Assembly (NCBI GenBank): GCA_019828595.1
Contig: JAHQRK010000004.1
Location: forward strand, 2,294,001 to 2,358,000
Direction: 5' to 3'
Origin: Aphanomyces cochlioides
Taxonomy: Eukaryota; Oomycota; Saprolegniomycetes; Saprolegniales; Verrucalvaceae
Length of the DNA stretch: 64,000 bases
Shown piece by piece: positions 45,845 to 55,892 of this stretch (position 1 is the stretch's first letter; every line of letters starts with the position of its first letter). Position numbers and translations under genes: made by a program. Below the pieces are notes generated by a model. That model saw only the letters and a program-made list of their open reading frames with translations, ran no database searches and had not been told where the DNA came from.

Positions 45845-46779
45845 CTACATAGATTGTTCAGGTGATAGGAAGCATGGAACAATGTACCTTCGATAATCTG
45901 TGGCTCGAGATGATGGCTGAGGTTGTTGGGGTTGGCTTTGGTGGAAAATAGCGAAGGCTTCCGTCAGAGAGCGGGACCGTTGATGCGTTACGTGGGTTTC
46001 CTCTTGCTTCATGCTGGGTGGGATGTTGGTGTCCGGGAAGTAAAGCAAGTAGCGCCACTTGCTCTCGATGCGCACTTGCCAAAAGATGAAAGAGAGAACT
46101 GCAATCGCAGTCATGCCAATGCCAGCGATTTTAGTCTTTTCAAATTGAACCCAACCGACCCACGACACTGTGCAGAGGAACAAGAAGATGCCCATGCGGA
46201 AAAACTTGTACGCAAGCAGCCAGTCTTGCTCGCAACGCCTGAGCCACCACACGTAGAACGGCGACTCAGTGTCAAGTTCCTCAAAGGACAAGTTGCGTAG
46301 GTCATTTTCGAGATCTTGCGACGCATATCTACAAGCAGAAGTCATGCGAACTCCTAGTCGAGGAAAACGTACTGAGTGATTGCAAGCAGAAGAAGTGTAC
46401 ACATGAGCATGCAACAGAGCATGCAAAGAATGACAGCAGCACTCGTCGTGCCGTAAAAAAACATGACAATGTTCGACACATCGTCTGGCAAGCTGATTTC
46501 GACATTTGCAACCATGGCAAAGCCACCCAAGAGTGCCGATAGATTCGATACGGCTGATAGCTGTTCGCTACGTGCATCTGTGATCCGGCGTTCGTTTTCC
46601 AACTTGTTGAGTCGCTTTTCTCGCTCAACGTCTTCGTTTCGCCACGTGTGAGCTCGCTTGATGTCGTCGTCTCGCCACTGTTTCTCCTGTATGCGATGCT
46701 GCATGTCTTCCTCTCTCCATTTCTGCGCAATCTTGACGTCATACGTCCCAATCAAGGACCCGATCACCGCGCTTGCCAT
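45845..46779 (-). CDS. Orai-like calcium channel, paralogue 3 (canonical filter)
   Basis: Exons 46779-46373 and 46328-45845 (intron 44 bp), 296 residues. The charged N-terminal helix (EEDMQHRIQEKQWRDDDIKR) leads to a first membrane helix, SEQLSAVSNLSALLGGFAMV then ANVEISLP. This closely matches Orai1 GFAMVAMVE and keeps the hinge glycine, gate valine and filter glutamate (codon 46500-46498). Further helices: VILCMLCCMLMCTLLLLAIT, MGIFLFLCTVSWVGWVQF and IGMTAIAVLSFIFWQVRI. The tail has RSRSLTEAF and a Gln/Pro stretch. Predicted hexameric plasma-membrane calcium channel. The way it is opened is unknown. Confidence 0.88.
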
Positions 46780-47369
46780 GTTTGAGTGTCAAAGGCCGCG
46801 CGATCTGTCCACCAAGACTCGAAATACGAACTTCGAGACCAATTTATTAATTTTTTTCCTCCCATTTGAAAAAAGTATACTTCAGATATGTGCATTAAAA
46901 ACATGAATTTCAATAAATCGAGAAATTGTCAATTTTGATTGGCTAGAATTATATATGGTAATTTTTGATTGGTTTAAATAAATGTCATCAGAGTTTTTGA
47001 TTGGTTTAATAAAGAGTATTGATTTCTGATTGGCTTTGTCTCCTTTTATCAATATTTACAGTTAATTCAATACTCCCAATATTTGTATTGACACTGAACG
47101 TGGATTTCCATGAGAAAGGTCGAACAGAGAGCTTGAGACGAGCATTCAACGCACAATTCCAAGAGCGTGATGATATGATCATGCACAAGTTGGAGTGTCG
47201 ATAGACGACAAACGACGGCACTTCAAAAATCATATTCATGCTGGAACCCCTTCAGCCCCCTGATTTAATGGACCCCTAACCCCCGCACCCCTTCTTTATT
47301 TTGTGGTTATTTTTGGACCCACCACCACCCTCGAGGAGCCAAAGAGGGTCCACCGAGTTGGCTCTTGCC
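46780..47369. promoter_or_regulatory. Divergent promoter with phased ATTGG boxes and C-rich tract
   Basis: ATTGG (CCAAT on the minus strand) occurs at 46938, 46968, 47000 and 47029, spacings 30, 32 and 29 bp, between the Orai-like ATG (46779) and the acyltransferase ATG (47370). A C-rich tract at 47246-47292 has five runs of four or five C and resembles the G-rich cluster at 11709 in reverse complement. A small open frame at 47019-47204 has no support. Confidence 0.55.
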
Positions 47370-49112
47370 ATGACAGAAAACACCAACGGTCGCCAAGCCA
47401 ACTACGGGACGATGACGGAGCCTCCGCCTCTCAAGCCAACGATGTCCAAGCACTTTAGCACGCGCGGCTTGGGCGTACGTAGTGCCACTAGCGATGGATC
47501 CGTCGCACCGCAAGACTCGAATCCATTTGTGTACCAAACGCCCACCATGTCGACGTATGAGAAGATCAAGACGATCATCATGTGTCTGTTGCTCATTCCA
47601 CTCATTCGACTGCTCTTGGTGCTCCTTCTGTGCATCCCAATTGTCTTCTTGGCCGTCGTCGGCACTCTTGGTCACAAGCACAAGAACGCTGAAGGCCATC
47701 TGGTCCCGATGGCCAAGTGGCGTCGTGCGGTCGTCTATCCGATTCGATGGCTCCTTCGCATCATGCTCTTCGTCTTTGGATTTTACTACATCAAGGTGAC
47801 GTATCCCAAGAAGAAGGCAAAGACGCAAGTCATCGTTGCCAACCACATTGGATTCATTGACGGACTCTTCTTCGCCGCCGAGTGTTTCCCTAGGTATGAA
47901 AGTCAGTGAGATATATCATCATCACCTCTTCCTCACTAGTGTCGCCGTCCGTGGAGATATGGGCGATGCACCGATCATCGGCCCTGTCCTCCGTGCGATG
48001 GATCCAGTTCTCGTCGACCGCAAGTCAGCGCAAGGCCGAAAGAAGGCCTTTGACGACATTCATGACCACATGAACGACGATCGCTTCCCGCCACTTTTGA
48101 TCTTTCCCGAGGGCACGACGTCGAACCAAGACTACTTGACCAAGTTTAAGAAAGGAGCGTTCGCCGCCGGCCTTCCCGTTCAACCAGGTACGCGATGCTC
48201 TGCCCTCCGTCGATGACGTCGACATAGTCATCCTGAAGTACCCGTTCAAGCACTTTGACATCAGTTGGCCTCCTAGCGTCTCCGCGGGCTATCTGCTCTT
48301 CCGCATGCTCTGTCAGTTTTACATGCCGATGGAAGTCGTCTACTTGGAGCCATACGTCCCCTCTGCCGACGAGAAAGCGTCGCCAGACTTGTTCGCCGAG
48401 TATGTCCGCAAGTACATGGCGGGCCCCATGCAAGCCAAGTGCACGAACCACACGTTTGAGGATGTGCGGCTCTTATGCCAAGGCGCGTATGCGATCAAGA
48501 ACGTCGTGCATCTCACTGATGTCGGCGAGATCTTTCACCTGACGCAAATGTCGGAGGATGACATTCAAGCGCTCGTACGACGCTTTGCCGCCGCGGACGT
48601 CAACGCCGACGGGAAGATCAGTATCGAAGAACTCCAAGTTCAGTTCCAAGGAAGCGATCGCGCCTTTGTCGAGCGATTGTTTCGTCTCCTGGACCAGAAT
48701 GACGATGGTCTCGTCGACTTCCGCGAGCTCTGCATTGGTTTGTCGTCGATCAACCAAGCCAAGAACGTCAGCTCCACCGATATCTACCGCCTCGCCTTCA
48801 AACTCTACGACATGGACGGCAATGGCTATCTCTCTCGTGCTGAGATTGCCAACATGGTGCAGATGACCCGAGCCATGACTGGTCTTTCCGCTGATCCTGC
48901 CGCGGTTGATGAACTTGTCCAGGTAAGACTCACTCGACTGGACTGCAAGTTGGCTCATGCTGCTGTTCTAGTCGTTCGACACAGATGGAGATGGGCATAT
49001 CTCGCTCGAGGAGTTTGAGCGAATGGCGTATGCCAATCCACACGTCCTCACTGAAGTTGTCGATCGTCTTAGTGTCCTCCGAACGCTCGATGCGGTTCAG
49101 GAAACTGCTTGA
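47370..49112 (+). CDS. Lysophospholipid acyltransferase with EF hands (LPCAT1/2-like)
   Basis: Acyl-CoA:lysophosphatidylcholine-type acyltransferase, expected in the ER. A disordered start and two membrane segments (IMCLLLIPLIRLLLVLLLCI; RWLLRIMLFVFGFYYI) precede the PlsC catalytic block: VIVANHIGFIDGL (HxxxxD), MGDAPIIGPVLRAMDPVLVD and LLIFPEGTTSNQDYLTKFKK (EGTT). The C-terminal half has four EF-hand loops: DVNADGKISIEE, DQNDDGLVDFRE, DMDGNGYLSRAE and DTDGDGHISLEE. All have acidic residues at positions 1, 3, 5 and 12, so calcium binding is likely. Four exons, introns 40-47 bp. The usual catalytic NHxxxxD is intact. Calcium control of membrane remodelling is inferred from family knowledge. 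Confidence 0.9.
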
Positions 49113-49125
49113 ATATGTAGTCCTT

Positions 49126-50505
49126 TTATGCTGTTGCTTCGTGCGTCCCTACGTCTTCGTCTACAAAGCAATAGCTGCTCTCCGACGCCAAGTCGATCGA
49201 TTCCTGCTCAGCGTCGTCTTCAGCAACTTCGATTTGGTTGTCTTGATTGGCAGAGGGCCCATCGACGTCTTCAGTTTTGTCAGAGTCGTCAGCGGCATCT
49301 TGGTTCGATTCAACGGGGACTTCCAAGCCAGACAAATGCCGGAGATACGCTCCAAGCGATACATTAATGCCCTGGTGGTGGTGGCGCTTGGCGGGACGAC
49401 GAATGCGCATTACTTTGCACTTAAGAGCAGGATTGAAGTGACCTAAGTTCCACAGTGAGCACCTGCAAGGGGCTTGAATGCCGTACTCTTGGAGTGCAAG
49501 CCGTAGAATTGACAGGTTGCATGGATGAGCAAGCGGTGGAATGGAGAGTCCGCAAGAGGAAGGACCAAGACAGTTTCCTTGTGCTTTGACGGCTTCATGC
49601 GAGTCGATGCGGCTTTAGCCTCGCGCACCATCGGCGTAAGAGTTTCGACGGTCATAGGGGCAGCAAGCCAGTTGAGAAGCATCGGAGATATGTCCGATAG
49701 TGCCTCATTCCACTAAGTCATGTTCAGGCCAGATGAAAAGAAGGATCATCTACCTGCACGAAGTGGACAACTACTAGCTCGACTGCTTCTACATACTCTT
49801 GCATGGATGTAAACGTTGCGAGTAAGGTAGATCGCGCACGTTTGTCCACCCGAGTGAACATGTTCTCCGCTTCTATGAGGTCTGTGAACAAAATAGATCT
49901 TGTTTAGTATTCGTACCAGTCCAGTCGTCGTTTCGTTTACCACGGTGGGTTCCGTTCTGCTTTGAATTGGAACGCGCATGAGTCGGTTCCTTCACGTTGC
50001 GGAACGCTTCGGCCAACTCCTGGTTCTCAGGGCGTGCCAAGATTTCAAAGTTGCTCTTCCACTCGACCGAGACCGACATGTGTTCCATCAGTTCTTCCAA
50101 AGTGGCGGTTGCCGCGCGGTTGCCAAAGTGGTGGTCGTTAAAGTACCTGTTCATTCCAGTCAATGCGACTGAATCATGAATCCAATGCTACCGGTTCTGA
50201 CTGCGCTTTCCGATGGGTGGCGGTTTGTTGGCAATGTACGAAGGCACCATTTTCTGTTGCGCAGGTCCGATCATGTGAAGCGCAAGCTGGCGTTCGCGAG
50301 AGATATTAATATGCGTGGGATTCAACTTGGGCAGCTTCATACGCATACCCATCGTCGGCGCGACATGCAGGGGACCAATTGGACCTTCCGAGCCTGGTTC
50401 CGAGAAACAATCCGAGGACAAAACTTCATACTCATCAGGATCCACAAAAGATTGGTCGCTAGCGCCGGATGGGGACAAAGGATGCGTCAAAGTGGCGGCG
50501 GACAT
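49126..50505 (-). CDS. R3H-domain protein
   Basis: Five exons from ATG 50505 to 49126. It starts MSAATLTHPLSPSGASD, with an acidic/Pro-rich region followed by INISRERQLALHMIGPAQQK. A helical middle (AATATLEELMEHMSVSVEWK, VDKRARSTLLATFTSMQEYV) follows. An R3H single-strand nucleic-acid-binding motif is visible in VLPLADSPFHRLLIHATCQF then YGLHSKS. After a basic patch (VMRIRRPAKRHHH) the tail is strongly acidic. The last intron (44 bp) is placed to join HSK with HFNPALKCKV. Resembles R3HDM4-like proteins. It probably binds RNA or DNA; a specific role is unknown. Its stop is 13 bp from the acyltransferase stop. Confidence 0.8.
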
Positions 50506-51191
50506 CGATCTCCAAGGCGTCTCCTGGCCAAATGTGTTCTCTCAAGTGAGATTCAAAAATGAACACAGTGAAGGTTCATGCATTCTGATTTGACTTGAAA
50601 TTTGTATACTCGGCAGAGAACTCAAAAAAAAAAAAAATTAAAAATAAAATCGAAAAATATGGTAGTATATTTTAATATACTACCATATTTTTCGATGTAC
50701 TTGCTACTTGCACGTTGTTGCTTGATGGAATCGTCATGAGCTCCAGTCGAACTTGCGGGGAATGCGATTAAAATGTATGGTAAATTTTGAACAGATGGAG
50801 AGGATGCAATATTGTCGTGCAGAGCAAATGATGAGTCGATTCACAATCGCAAGGAATATTTTATTATATTTTTAATATTTTTGATTTAATTGCTCGATAC
50901 AATTTAATTTTGGAATGGTGGCGAAGTGCAACGCGTTTCGAGTTGTGACGATTGCAAGCAACGCTCGTTTCGTCGGATTCGAAGTGGATTCATTAGTCCA
51001 AAGTATTGCTCAAAAATCAAGCCTATGTCGACGGGGATATTGACTGTTGTGAGCTCATGTATTCTTCAAGCTTGGAATTATACCTTACCTCAATAAAAAA
51101 TGATTTTTTGTCTACAATTAAATTGTTTTTTCGATATTCTGGAGAACAATAAAATATCCGGATAGAAGACTCAAGTCCGGATAAAGAAACG
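50506..51191. other. AT-rich divergent intergenic region
   Basis: Promoter region between the R3H gene and the gene at 51192. It holds a poly-A tract near 50625, a 46-bp perfect hairpin (50651-50696), and TATCCGGATA at 51155-51164 plus TCCGGATA at 51176, just before the ATG at 51192. No gene seen. Confidence 0.45.
50651..50696. repeat. Perfect 20-bp-arm palindrome
   Basis: Arms of 20 bp (50651-50670 and 50677-50696) are exact reverse complements with a 6-base TTTTAA loop. The hairpin is AT-rich, 145 bp from the R3H start codon, beside an A-rich run. It may be a tiny MITE relic or a cruciform-forming site. Confidence 0.7.
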
Positions 51192-52176
51192 ATGCAAACG
51201 ATGATGATGGATGCGGCGCCTGACGTGGAAGATTTGACGCGCCTTGCGACGCAACACCGCCGTCAGATCGTTGAAAACCTCTCTCAGACTCGTAAGAATG
51301 ATGTGGCATACCTCCGGGATTTGCATTTGGATCCTCAAAATGGTTATTTTGTACGAGGAGCCGATGAGTCTCTAATCACTTGACAACTTCTTCCATAGCT
51401 GAACGTTGCACAACTTGGCGAAGATACACTCAACTTCTCGACGATTCTAACCCGAGAGAATCACCAAAAACGGTGCTAGGCTCGTATGTAATTCCTGTCC
51501 GTCTGACGTTGATACCGTAGATGCGAGCAGCTTTACTTTCTTGGACTTAGTCTAGGTCGCCTCCTTACCACGACATCCTCCGCGTCTCAACTAGTGGTTG
51601 ACGGGTGTCAACTCATGGATGAGCTTGATTTTTACTTTGCTCCGTCAGGGATTCAAAACATGGTATACCCCCCTCCATCTCCTTGTGAATATAATCCCCC
51701 CTGCTGTAGAAACTCATGACCGTAGCGACGAAATCTCCATTATACGAGCGTGGCGATCGACCGTCTAAGGAATTGACCGAGCCATACCGCTCTGTCATAT
51801 GCAAATGGAACAACAAACCCGTCTACCAGCGCCTCCTGACTCCGAATATTGTACAATCATCCATCTCTTCACCTCTCGATTTCCTTGTAGGCCTTTCCCC
51901 TCGATTACTGCCATCTCGTCGTGTCACTTTGCGAAATGCTCACGCTTCTCTATGGGAAATTGATCAATGACGATGCATGCGTTGCGAATCCTCACGTCTT
52001 CCACGCCCTCCTTCGTCTCGACGACAAGCTCAAAGTCGGTTCCTTTTGCGCTCTTTCACTCTAACTACAATCTTTCGGTAGAAATTCCTCCTCGACAACG
52101 TCAACAAGCATCTCTCCAGTGCCGCGAGCGAGCTCATCAAATCTGAATTTGCGTCGCTGCGACCACAACGTGAATA
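51192..52176 (+). CDS. Conserved-looking protein of unknown function
   Basis: Six exons joined by 40-50 bp introns give one frame of about 250 residues. Start MQTMMMDAAPDVEDLTR, or the internal MMMDAAP. The body is helical: HRRQIVENLSQTRKNDVAYL, TLNFSTILTRENHQKRCEQL, YFLGLSLGRLL, QLVVDGCQLMDELDFYF. The final part, FPLDYCHLVVSLCEMLTLLY then GKLINDD, ends with LKKFLLDNVNKHLSS...LRPQRE. No signal, membrane span or catalytic motif is seen. I have no family name. The consistent frame across five junctions makes it a real gene. It ends 13 bp before the convergent kinase gene. Confidence 0.75.
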
Positions 52177-52188
52177 AATGCAAACACA

Positions 52189-54903
52189 TTAAAGACCCCG
52201 TCGTGTTGCCAGTGTGCCTTGCAATTTGATCTCCTTCAGCCAGTCTTGGATGTCCAAGACGCTCGGCCGTTCTTCTGGATTGTAGCTCAAGCAAGCGGTG
52301 GCGATATCTGCGAGGATTTTCGGACACTGTGTTGATAAAGTCGGCCGCACATCGCCGGCAACGACCAGCATGGCCAAACGGGTCTTGACAACATTCGCGT
52401 CTTTGAGATCTTGGTCCGAGAAGACCAGCTCAAGTTTGGAGTACGGGACTTGGACCGTGTCGAGCTCAGTCATGAGCACGCCGAGCGAGTACACGTCGGC
52501 TTTTTCGGAGTAGTAGACCTACGAAGCACCAAGTTATTCCAAGACAACAGAGAGAGCAAGACGTACGCCTTTGAGCACTTCAGGGGCGATCCATGCCACG
52601 GTACCGACTTCCGCTGTCATTGTCAAGTCGGAAGTTTCGCGGGAGACGCCAAAGTCGGTCAACTTGGCGACATATACATCATTCAGCAGTACATTCCTTG
52701 CTTTGAGATCGCGGTGGATAATCGGCGGCGAGTGCGAGTGGAGGTAGACGAGGCCGTCGACAATGTCGGAGAGAATCGAGAGCTTCGAGACGGGCATGGA
52801 TGGCGATCCCATTGTTTCCAGCATGGCAACATGGGCTTCGTCCAAGACGGCGCTGATCTCCGATTCAATCGTCGTGCTGGCACTACGGATCGATGCTACA
52901 GCGCCAGCGATGCTTGATGGCATCCGGCGCTTCAATGGCATATGGAATGACGGATCGACGTCCCAGACGAGCTGTTCTCGTCCGAGGAGGCTCCACAAGT
53001 CGCCGCGTTCCATGTACTCCGTGAGGGAACTGAGGTTCTGGAGTCGTGTGTAGGTAAACCCGACGAACTGAACGATGTTCCTGTGGTGAAGTCGAGCACT
53101 GAGGCGGATTTCCTCCATAAAATCTTCGACAGCGTAGACATTCGCCGCCTTTTCAGGGAGCATACGCTTCATGGCAACCACGGACGAGACGCGGATATGC
53201 GGGCATTGTGGCGAGGGATGCACGGTCGCAATGTGGACAAGACCTTGGCCGCCTCGAGCCAAGACATCGTGGCGTTCGATGGATGCCGCAGGGATAAAGT
53301 ACTGCTTGAGGTTGTCGTCTTTGCGGATATCATGCGCCAGAGCACTCGAGTCGACGAGGCCGTAGTATTGATTGTCCACTTCGTCGTACCATTGCAGCGG
53401 TCCTCGATGACGGCGGCGTAAGCAGCAAAAGAGCACAAGAGCGATGAGGACGACGGCGCCACTGGAAATACCAGCGATCGCGCCCGTGCTGATACCGTCA
53501 GAGGTCGTAGTGCCATTTGAAGGAGTGCTCTCTTCAACAATGCAGATGGGATAAACGTCGTAGAGGAGTTGGGCGCGGGTGGAGCTGGAGCAGTTGGCAG
53601 GCCATGGCGCGCCAAAGACGCTCGAGTTGGTCGCATTGCAGTTCAAGGGTGCGATCGTTGACTTGTAGTTGAAAGCAGGTTGTTTCAGGTCCTTGAGGAG
53701 ATTGAATTGAGCTGTCGTGGCGTAGATGGCCCGGATAGGATTGCCGGCGAGACAGAGCGTCATCAAAGTCGACGGGAAATTAGCCGTGATGTTGACAAGA
53801 GCATTCGACTGGAGATTCCTAGAGAGCGATGATTTAGCGATGCACTTCCATGGGATCAAAATACAAGAATTGAAGCGATGGAGGGAGCTGCTTGGGAATG
53901 TCTTGGATCTTGTTGCTTGCTACTGACCTACAAGGGAGTTGAGTCAACCGAAGGCACGGTAGTCGAAGGTGTACAAGGACGTGATGGTCGGCGAGTTGGT
54001 CCAATTCACAGACGCGAGGGATGAGAGTTGGTTGGCATTGGCGTCAACGCGTTGCAGTAGTCGATAAGTATACAATGATGCTGGGAGCTCCTTGAACTGA
54101 TTCGAGTTGATCGATCTATTGCAGTGGCAAGCACAGTGAGGACAAGATGCAAGCGAGAGCAGTGAGTTACAAAGTTGTCAAGGCAGGCGCTGTCATGTTG
54201 TTTATCGTGAATATGCGGTTCTTGTCGACGATACTAGATTGACAGAGTGAGAACGCGCAGGCAGATCAGCAGCTTTACAAGGTTGCGAGAGATGATGGCA
54301 TGATAATGTCGGAGAGATCCGTGAGCGAGTTGTTCTGGAGGTTGAGGAGTGTCGCTTGACTCACGCCATACTGCCAGTTGATGCTAAGATCATTAGCCGT
54401 CCATTCAATGCCGAGGTTTTGCATGATTCTACATCCACAACGTGAGCGCAACCCAAAGAGCCCCGTTCATACATTCGGGACGTATTCGCCGGCAAGTCTT
54501 CCAAGTATGTGATCGGATTTAGTCCTCGGAGTGTATTGAGCACCGTGGTGTCTGTGTAGGATGTGGAAAAGTTCATTGCGCTGTAGATGGTGCCATTCGG
54601 AGCGCGGACACATAGACTGTTGTAGTCATCCGTTGAGTACCGCTCTGACGCTACTTTGGGAAAGCTGGCCGTGATAAGATTCGCTTGTGATTGCGCTCCC
54701 TCGCAGTTTGTCGTCAATGTCCACATGGTGTATTTGTTGACGGTGGCCATTTGGATCCGGGCGAAGACACGGCTTTGATACATCGACTCTGCATCGGATG
54801 GAGGCGCCACGGTAGTCCCTGCTGTCGTGGCAGCCTGTGCAGTCGTCGCGGAAACGACCGCCAACGATGCGACCACCGCGAGCAATGTTGTCGTCGGTCT
54901 CAT
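52189..54903 (-). CDS. LRR receptor-like protein kinase 1
   Basis: Secretory signal MRPTTTLLAVVASLAVVSAT at 54903 (an upstream ATG at 55014 would put 37 residues ahead of it, so it was rejected). The extracellular part is spread over many short exons between 54.9 and 53.6 kb, including LRR-type segments (NLQSNALVNITANFPSTLMT, LCLAGNPIRAIYATT). One membrane helix (TGAIAGISSGAVVLIALVLF) leads to a kinase domain: glycine loop ARGGQGLVHIATV, lysine VVAMKRMLPEKA, catalytic IIHRDLKARNVLL, LTDFGVSRE and GTVAWIAPEVLKG. It ends DWLKEIKLQGTLATRRGL. All catalytic residues are present. It is probably a plasma-membrane sensor; the ligand is unknown. Its kinase part is closely related to the gene at 55893-58572. 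Confidence 0.85.
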
Positions 54904-55892
54904 CGAGTCAGTTTGCGCTTGATACATGTCAAGGTTTTGGACATCCGGATAACGTGGTAACGTGTCAGAAAAGGGTACTGCCATCCTTCCCACGCAGCGA
55001 ATAAATTTTTCCAAGTATATTTATAATATATCAAAGGTATTCATCCATACGACGGAAACTTGCACGAAGTCATCAACAAGGAGAGACTACATTGATTTGA
55101 GAATTTTCTTGCTGGTCTAGCTCAACACGCTGGTTTAGTGTATCGGTTTCGATGTAGGGCGTAAACAAAAATGTAATGGGCCTGAGAACGACTACAGTTC
55201 GTCATGGATAGGCTTCGATGGTCAAAGCGAAACATTGCTTCCTAAGGGCAAGGTGGTGTATTGTATGGGGCAAACGCAGTGCGATTATAGCCAAACGATG
55301 ATATCCTTTTACATGTTCAATGTGCCGTGGCGAAGTGTTCCTGATTCCTGACCTGTGCGCAAAACCCCTCGCATTCAGAGATTTGAGCTTACTGTTAGTG
55401 GTTGTTTCCATTTCCAATACCTTTAAAATTTGATACGTCTGATATATCAACTAAGTACTAATTTATGCAATATATCAAATATCAAAGGTTATCTGGTTCG
55501 TGATGGCAGTGATATTGTCTGATTGACTCAAAATTTCCGAACTTGGCTGAAATCGATCAAACTTTGAATCAATCACCAAATCGAACCAGCCAATCAGCGT
55601 CCAGAATTTGTTTAAACACACACAAAACACACCAACACACACACACATTAATTCATGTACCTTCCGATTATACTTGAATTCACTATTGCCAGATTGATCA
55701 CACAAATTTCGTTGATTTTGATCAAAACTGTAAATTTGGACGAAAAAGACAATACTGACCCAAAGCTCACCAATCTTGTTGTCTCGACTGCGTTAAACAG
55801 GAGTGGATAATCACCTCTTTTTGTCACGAGAACTCTCGAAAGTGTCACTTTTGAACTGACCAGGTGAGTGCCGAGGCAGACGAGACAACGAA
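54904..55892. other. Divergent intergenic region between the two receptor kinases
   Basis: About 1 kb with AT-rich segments and a CA/ACAC run near 55615-55646. TATC-like word ATCCGGATAA lies at 54942-54951, upstream of the kinase-1 start. No gene is supported, but a missing signal-peptide exon of kinase 2 could lie near 55700-55890. Confidence 0.4.

Noticed and set aside
49443..49462. 20-bp intron at the end of the R3H gene
   Set aside because: Too short to splice. A 44-bp alternative with an upstream GT donor keeps the frame and gives a better protein.
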